64,000 bases of DNA from Pseudomonas sp. B6002 (GTDB lineage: Bacteria; Pseudomonadota; Gammaproteobacteria; Pseudomonadales; Pseudomonadaceae). Positions 60,988 to 64,000 of the stretch are shown here, piece by piece. A program made the translations under genes and the position numbers. Location of the stretch: positions 248,001 through 312,000 of the forward strand of contig NZ_JACAOY010000002.1 in NCBI RefSeq assembly GCF_013385985.1. The letters run 5' to 3'. The notes under the pieces are model-generated. The model was given only the letters and a program-made list of their open reading frames with translations. It had not been told where the DNA came from and did not search any database. How positions within the stretch are numbered: position 1 is the first letter of the stretch; every line of letters starts with the position of its first letter.

Positions 60988-62571
60988 ATGAGCACTGTGA
61001 TCGACCATGGTCATGCCGACCATGCCCACGGCCCCGCCAAAGGTTTGATGCGCTGGGTGCTGACCACCAACCATAAAGACATCGGCACGATGTACCTGTG
61101 GTTCGCCTTCACCATGTTCCTGCTCGGCGGCTCGTTCGCCATGGTGATTCGTGCCGAACTGTTCCAGCCGGGCCTGCAGATCGTGCAACCGGCGTTTTTC
61201 AACCAGATGACCACCATGCACGGCTTGATCATGGTGTTCGGTGCGGTAATGCCGGCGTTCGTCGGCCTGGCCAACTGGATGATCCCGCTGATGATCGGCG
61301 CGCCGGACATGGCCCTGCCGCGCATGAACAACTTCAGCTTCTGGCTGTTGCCGGCCGCGTTCCTGCTGTTGGTGTCGACCTTGTTCACCCCCGGTGGCGG
61401 GCCGAATTTCGGCTGGACCTTCTATGCCCCGCTCTCCACCACTTACGCGCCGGAAAGCGTGACGTTCTTCATTTTCGCCATCCACCTGATGGGCATCAGT
61501 TCGATCATGGGCGCGATCAACGTGGTCGCCACCATTCTCAACCTGCGCGCGCCCGGCATGACGTTGATGAAAATGCCGCTGTTTGTGTGGACCTGGCTGA
61601 TCACCGCCTTCCTGCTGATCGCGGTGATGCCGGTGCTGGCGGGTTGCGTAACCATGATGCTGATGGACATCCACTTCGGCACCAGTTTCTTCAGTGCTGC
61701 CGGTGGCGGTGACCCTGTGCTGTTCCAGCACGTGTTCTGGTTCTTCGGCCACCCCGAGGTGTACATCATGATCCTGCCGGCGTTCGGTGCCGTCAGCTCG
61801 ATCATTCCGACCTTCTCGCGCAAGCCGCTGTTCGGCTACACCTCGATGGTCTACGCCACGGCGAGCATCGCGTTCCTGTCGTTCATCGTGTGGGCGCACC
61901 ATATGTTCGTGGTCGGCATCCCGCTGGTGGGCGAGCTGTTCTTCATGTACGCCACCCTGCTGATCGCGGTGCCCACGGGAGTGAAGGTGTTCAACTGGGT
62001 CAGCACCATGTGGCAAGGCTCGCTGACCTTCGAGACGCCAATGCTGTTCGCCGTGGCCTTCGTGATTTTGTTCACCATCGGCGGCTTTTCCGGGCTGATG
62101 CTGGCGATTGCGCCTGCCGACTTCCAGTACCACGACACCTACTTTGTGGTGGCGCACTTCCATTACGTACTGGTGCCTGGCGCGATCTTCGGCATCTTCG
62201 CCTCGGCGTACTACTGGCTGCCGAAATGGACCGGCCACATGTACGACGAAACCCTGGGCAAGCTGCACTTCTGGCTGTCCTTCGTGGGCATGAACATGGC
62301 GTTCTTCCCGATGCACTTTGTGGGGTTGGCCGGTATGCCGCGCCGGGTGCCGGACTACAACCTGCAGTTCGCCGACTTCAACATGGTCTCGTCCATCGGC
62401 GCGTTCATGTTCGGCGCCACGCAGATCTTCTTCCTGTTCATCGTGATCAAGTGCATCCGTGGCGGCCCGCCTGCGCCGGCCAAACCGTGGGATGGAGCTG
62501 AAGGCCTGGAGTGGAGCATTCCTTCGCCCGCGCCGTACCACACCTTCACCACTCCGCCGGAGGTCAAATGA
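60988..62571 (+). CDS. coxA: Cytochrome c oxidase (aa3) subunit I
   Basis: 527 residues with 12 membrane helices. Haem a and a3/CuB ligands are visible: TTMHGLIM (haem a His), WFFGHPEVYIMILP (CuB His and its cross-linked Tyr), VWAHHMFVVG (CuB pair) and VVAHFHYVLV (haem pair). It reduces oxygen to water and pumps protons. Its stop overlaps by ATGA with a small frame that runs into ctaG. Confidence 0.98.
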   Translation: MSTVIDHGHADHAHGPAKGLMRWVLTTNHKDIGTMYLWFAFTMFLLGGSFAMVIRAELFQPGLQIVQPAFFNQMTTMHGLIMVFGAVMPAFVGLANWMIPLMIGAPDMALPRMNNFSFWLLPAAFLLLVSTLFTPGGGPNFGWTFYAPLSTTYAPESVTFFIFAIHLMGISSIMGAINVVATILNLRAPGMTLMKMPLFVWTWLITAFLLIAVMPVLAGCVTMMLMDIHFGTSFFSAAGGGDPVLFQHVFWFFGHPEVYIMILPAFGAVSSIIPTFSRKPLFGYTSMVYATASIAFLSFIVWAHHMFVVGIPLVGELFFMYATLLIAVPTGVKVFNWVSTMWQGSLTFETPMLFAVAFVILFTIGGFSGLMLAIAPADFQYHDTYFVVAHFHYVLVPGAIFGIFASAYYWLPKWTGHMYDETLGKLHFWLSFVGMNMAFFPMHFVGLAGMPRRVPDYNLQFADFNMVSSIGAFMFGATQIFFLFIVIKCIRGGPPAPAKPWDGAEGLEWSIPSPAPYHTFTTPPEVK

Positions 62572-62717
62572 ACACCCAGTCTAGGGTCACCTCGGTCTCC
62601 TGTGGGAGCTGGCTTGCCTGCGATGGCGGTGTGTCAGTCGACAATGTTTTCGACTGCAAGGCCGCTATCGCAGGCAAGCCAGCTCCCACAGAAAATCAAC
62701 AGCGAGGGGGTGTGTGA
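62568..62717 (+). CDS. Possible 49-residue frame bridging coxA and ctaG, containing a REPIN
   Basis: An open frame that begins with ATGA overlapping the coxA stop and ends TGATG overlapping the ctaG start. The first residues MNTQSRVTSVS lie outside the repeat. From about residue 12 to 41 the sequence is simply the translated REPIN (CGSWLACD, then IAGKPAPTE). No membrane segment is evident. It may be the remnant of a small coupled gene hit by a REPIN, or a chance frame. No homology is claimed. Confidence 0.35.
   Translation: MNTQSRVTSVSCGSWLACDGGVSVDNVFDCKAAIAGKPAPTENQQRGGV
62602..62689. repeat. REPIN inside the cox operon
   Basis: Full inverted REP pair with outward GTGGG ends between coxA and ctaG, both on the plus strand, in the only gap available. 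Arms match the family at 15349 and 25764. Its length (88 bases) leaves the small frame around it open. Confidence 0.93.
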
Positions 62718-63268
62718 TGGCTGAATCGGTGCCGATCAGGCGGCTGGTCACCCGCCTGCTGATCCTGGTGGTGGCCATGTTCGCCTTCGGCTTTGCCCTG
62801 GTGCCGATCTACGACGTGATGTGCAAGGCCTTCGGTATCAACGGCAAGACCGCCGGGCAGTACGAGGGCGAACAGGTGGTGGACCCCACGCGCCAAGTGC
62901 GGGTGCAGTTCTTGTCCACCAATGCCATCGACATGGTCTGGGAGTTCCATTCCAAGGCCGATGAGGTGGTGGTCAACCCCGGGGCAGTCACCGAGATGCT
63001 GTTCGTGGCCTACAACCCGACGGATAAACCCATGACCGCCCAGGCCGTACCGAGCATTTCCCCGGCCGAGGCGGCGATGTATTTCCACAAGACCGAGTGT
63101 TTTTGCTTCACCCAGCAAGTGCTGCAGCCAGGTCAGCGCATCGAAATGCCGGTGCGTTTCATTGTCGATCGTGACATGCCCAAGGATGTGAAGCATTTGA
63201 CCCTGGCGTACACGCTGTTCGATATCACTGCGCGCCAACCGCCGGTGGCTGTCCACACCGGGGGCTAG
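62717..63268 (+). CDS. ctaG: Cytochrome c oxidase assembly protein CtaG/Cox11
   Basis: 183 residues from ATG 62717, with AGGGGG six bases upstream (a GTG three bases earlier is in frame). One N-terminal membrane helix (LLILVVAMFAFGFALVPIYDVMCKAF) anchors a periplasmic domain with copper motif CFCFTQQ. It delivers copper to the CuB site of subunit I. Position between subunits I and III is the rule in pseudomonads. Confidence 0.96.
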   Translation: MAESVPIRRLVTRLLILVVAMFAFGFALVPIYDVMCKAFGINGKTAGQYEGEQVVDPTRQVRVQFLSTNAIDMVWEFHSKADEVVVNPGAVTEMLFVAYNPTDKPMTAQAVPSISPAEAAMYFHKTECFCFTQQVLQPGQRIEMPVRFIVDRDMPKDVKHLTLAYTLFDITARQPPVAVHTGG

Positions 63269-63303
63269 CTACTGTTTGCCCCCTCAATCAGGAGAGCGAA
63301 TAC

Positions 63304-64000
63304 ATGTCGTCTCATGATACGTACTACGTACCAGCGCAAAGCAAATGGCCAATAATTGCTACGTTTGGCATGTTGATCACGGTGTACGGCCTGGCCGTGT
63401 GGTTCAACGACCTGAAGGCGGCGCGCCCGGAGTCCCATGGCCCGTGGATCTTCTTCGTCGGCGGCCTGTTGCTGGCCTACATGCTGTTCGGCTGGTTTGG
63501 CGCGGTGATCAAGGAAAGCCGCGCCGGTTTGTACAGCCCACAGATGGACCGCTCGTTCCGCTGGGGCATGACGTGGTTCATCTTTTCCGAAGTGATGTTC
63601 TTCATCGCGTTCTTCGGTGCGCTGTTCTATGTGCGGCACATGTCCGGCCCGTGGCTGGGCGGCGAAGGCCACAAGGGCATCGCGCACATGCTGTGGCCGA
63701 ACTTCGAATTTACCTGGCCGCTGCTCAACAACCCTGACCCGAAACTGTACCCGCCGCCCGAAGGCACCATCAGCCCGTGGGGCTTGCCGTTGGTCAACAC
63801 GATCCTGCTGGTCAGTTCCAGCGTGACCATCACCCTGGCGCACCATGCCTTGCGCAAAGGTCATCGCGGGGCGTTGAAAATCTGGCTGGCGATCACCGTG
63901 CTGCTGGGCTGGGCGTTCCTGGGCTTCCAGGCCGAGGAGTACATGCATGCCTATAAGGAACTGGGCCTGACCCTGGGCTCCGGCGTGTACGGCGCGACCT
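63304..64000 (+). CDS. coxC: Cytochrome c oxidase subunit III, 5' part
   Basis: About 232 codons are present and the frame is open at the window end, so the C-terminus is missing. Begins MSSHDTYYVPAQSKWPII. Membrane helices and conserved segments include MTWFIFSEVMFFIAFFGALFY, LPLVNTILLVSSSVTITLAHHA and FLGFQAEEY. Subunit III stabilises proton uptake by subunit I. AGGAGAGCGAA precedes the ATG. Confidence 0.96.
   Translation, partial: MSSHDTYYVPAQSKWPIIATFGMLITVYGLAVWFNDLKAARPESHGPWIFFVGGLLLAYMLFGWFGAVIKESRAGLYSPQMDRSFRWGMTWFIFSEVMFFIAFFGALFYVRHMSGPWLGGEGHKGIAHMLWPNFEFTWPLLNNPDPKLYPPPEGTISPWGLPLVNTILLVSSSVTITLAHHALRKGHRGALKIWLAITVLLGWAFLGFQAEEYMHAYKELGLTLGSGVYGAT

Noticed and set aside
60883-62541. 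A 552-codon minus-strand frame opposite coxA.
   Set aside because: His/Gln/Glu/Arg-rich antisense translation of membrane-protein codons; no real start context.

Overview
This window is chromosomal DNA from a Pseudomonas of the P. fluorescens group, starting a few kilobases from the replication origin. It opens inside the last codons of dnaA and continues dnaN-recF-gyrB, the usual Pseudomonas origin-proximal order. Three parS-type 16-mers lie in or just after this block. Most later blocks follow the gene order I recall from pseudomonad chromosomes near the origin (plsC-gmhB-glyS-glyQ-tag-lpxL, trkA-rsmB-fmt-def, dprA-tsaC-qor-hemF-aroE, betC and its LysR regulator, trpAB/trpI, prlC-yheV, a LexA-controlled radical SAM gene, beta-carbonic anhydrase-SulP, coxB-coxA-ctaG-coxC). 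Species-group assignment also rests on eleven REP/REPIN repeats of the GTGGGAGC/GTAGGAGC type. No rRNA, tRNA, insertion sequence, prophage or CRISPR array was seen.

Layout. 1-4.9 kb: replication genes. 4.9-9.2 kb: an OmpR-type response regulator divergent from a FecR-domain protein and a CHASE2 histidine kinase, probably one signalling module. 9.3-15.3 kb: phospholipid/LPS acyltransferases, heptose phosphatase, glycyl-tRNA synthetase and 3-methyladenine glycosylase. 15.4-20 kb: TPR protein, potassium uptake (TrkA), RsmB, Fmt and Def. 20.2-25.8 kb: a PA0020-like envelope protein lacking its LysM domain, DprA, TsaC, quinone reductase, HemF and AroE, with an ANR-like box between qor and hemF. 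25.9-31.1 kb: SulP transporter, choline-binding protein, choline sulfatase and LysR regulator. 31.1-35.8 kb: a DOPA-dioxygenase-like gene and a D-galactonate catabolic cluster (dgoK-dgoA-dgoD-dgoT) without an adjacent regulator.

35.9-45.6 kb: CigR/RcnB-like protein, tryptophan synthase with TrpI, then small envelope/stress proteins (DUF883, dodecin, two DUF1161 paralogues, OsmC), a luciferase-like oxidoreductase, a zinc aminopeptidase-like lipoprotein, a HAD phosphatase and a gamma-carbonic anhydrase. 45.7-50.2 kb: oligopeptidase A, YheV and a diverged second M3 peptidase next to it. 50.2-55 kb: a CX5R phosphatase and a three-subunit membrane dehydrogenase (Tat small subunit, GMC flavoprotein, three-haem cytochrome c). 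55-58.7 kb: SOS-boxed radical SAM gene, beta-carbonic anhydrase and second SulP transporter. 58.8-64 kb: a PA0104-like protein and the aa3 cytochrome c oxidase operon, cut by the window end inside coxC.

Most of the window is core housekeeping DNA. The points most worth a second look are: the parS cluster with two sites written into recF codons; the LexA box nested in a perfect 13-bp inverted repeat that also contains the ribosome binding site; a REPIN lying inside a small open frame joined by stop/start overlaps at both ends within the cox operon; the second PrlC-like peptidase; the LysM-less PA0020 homologue; and candidate operators at the choline-sulfate and galactonate loci. All functions are assigned by reading sequence motifs; no database search was run.
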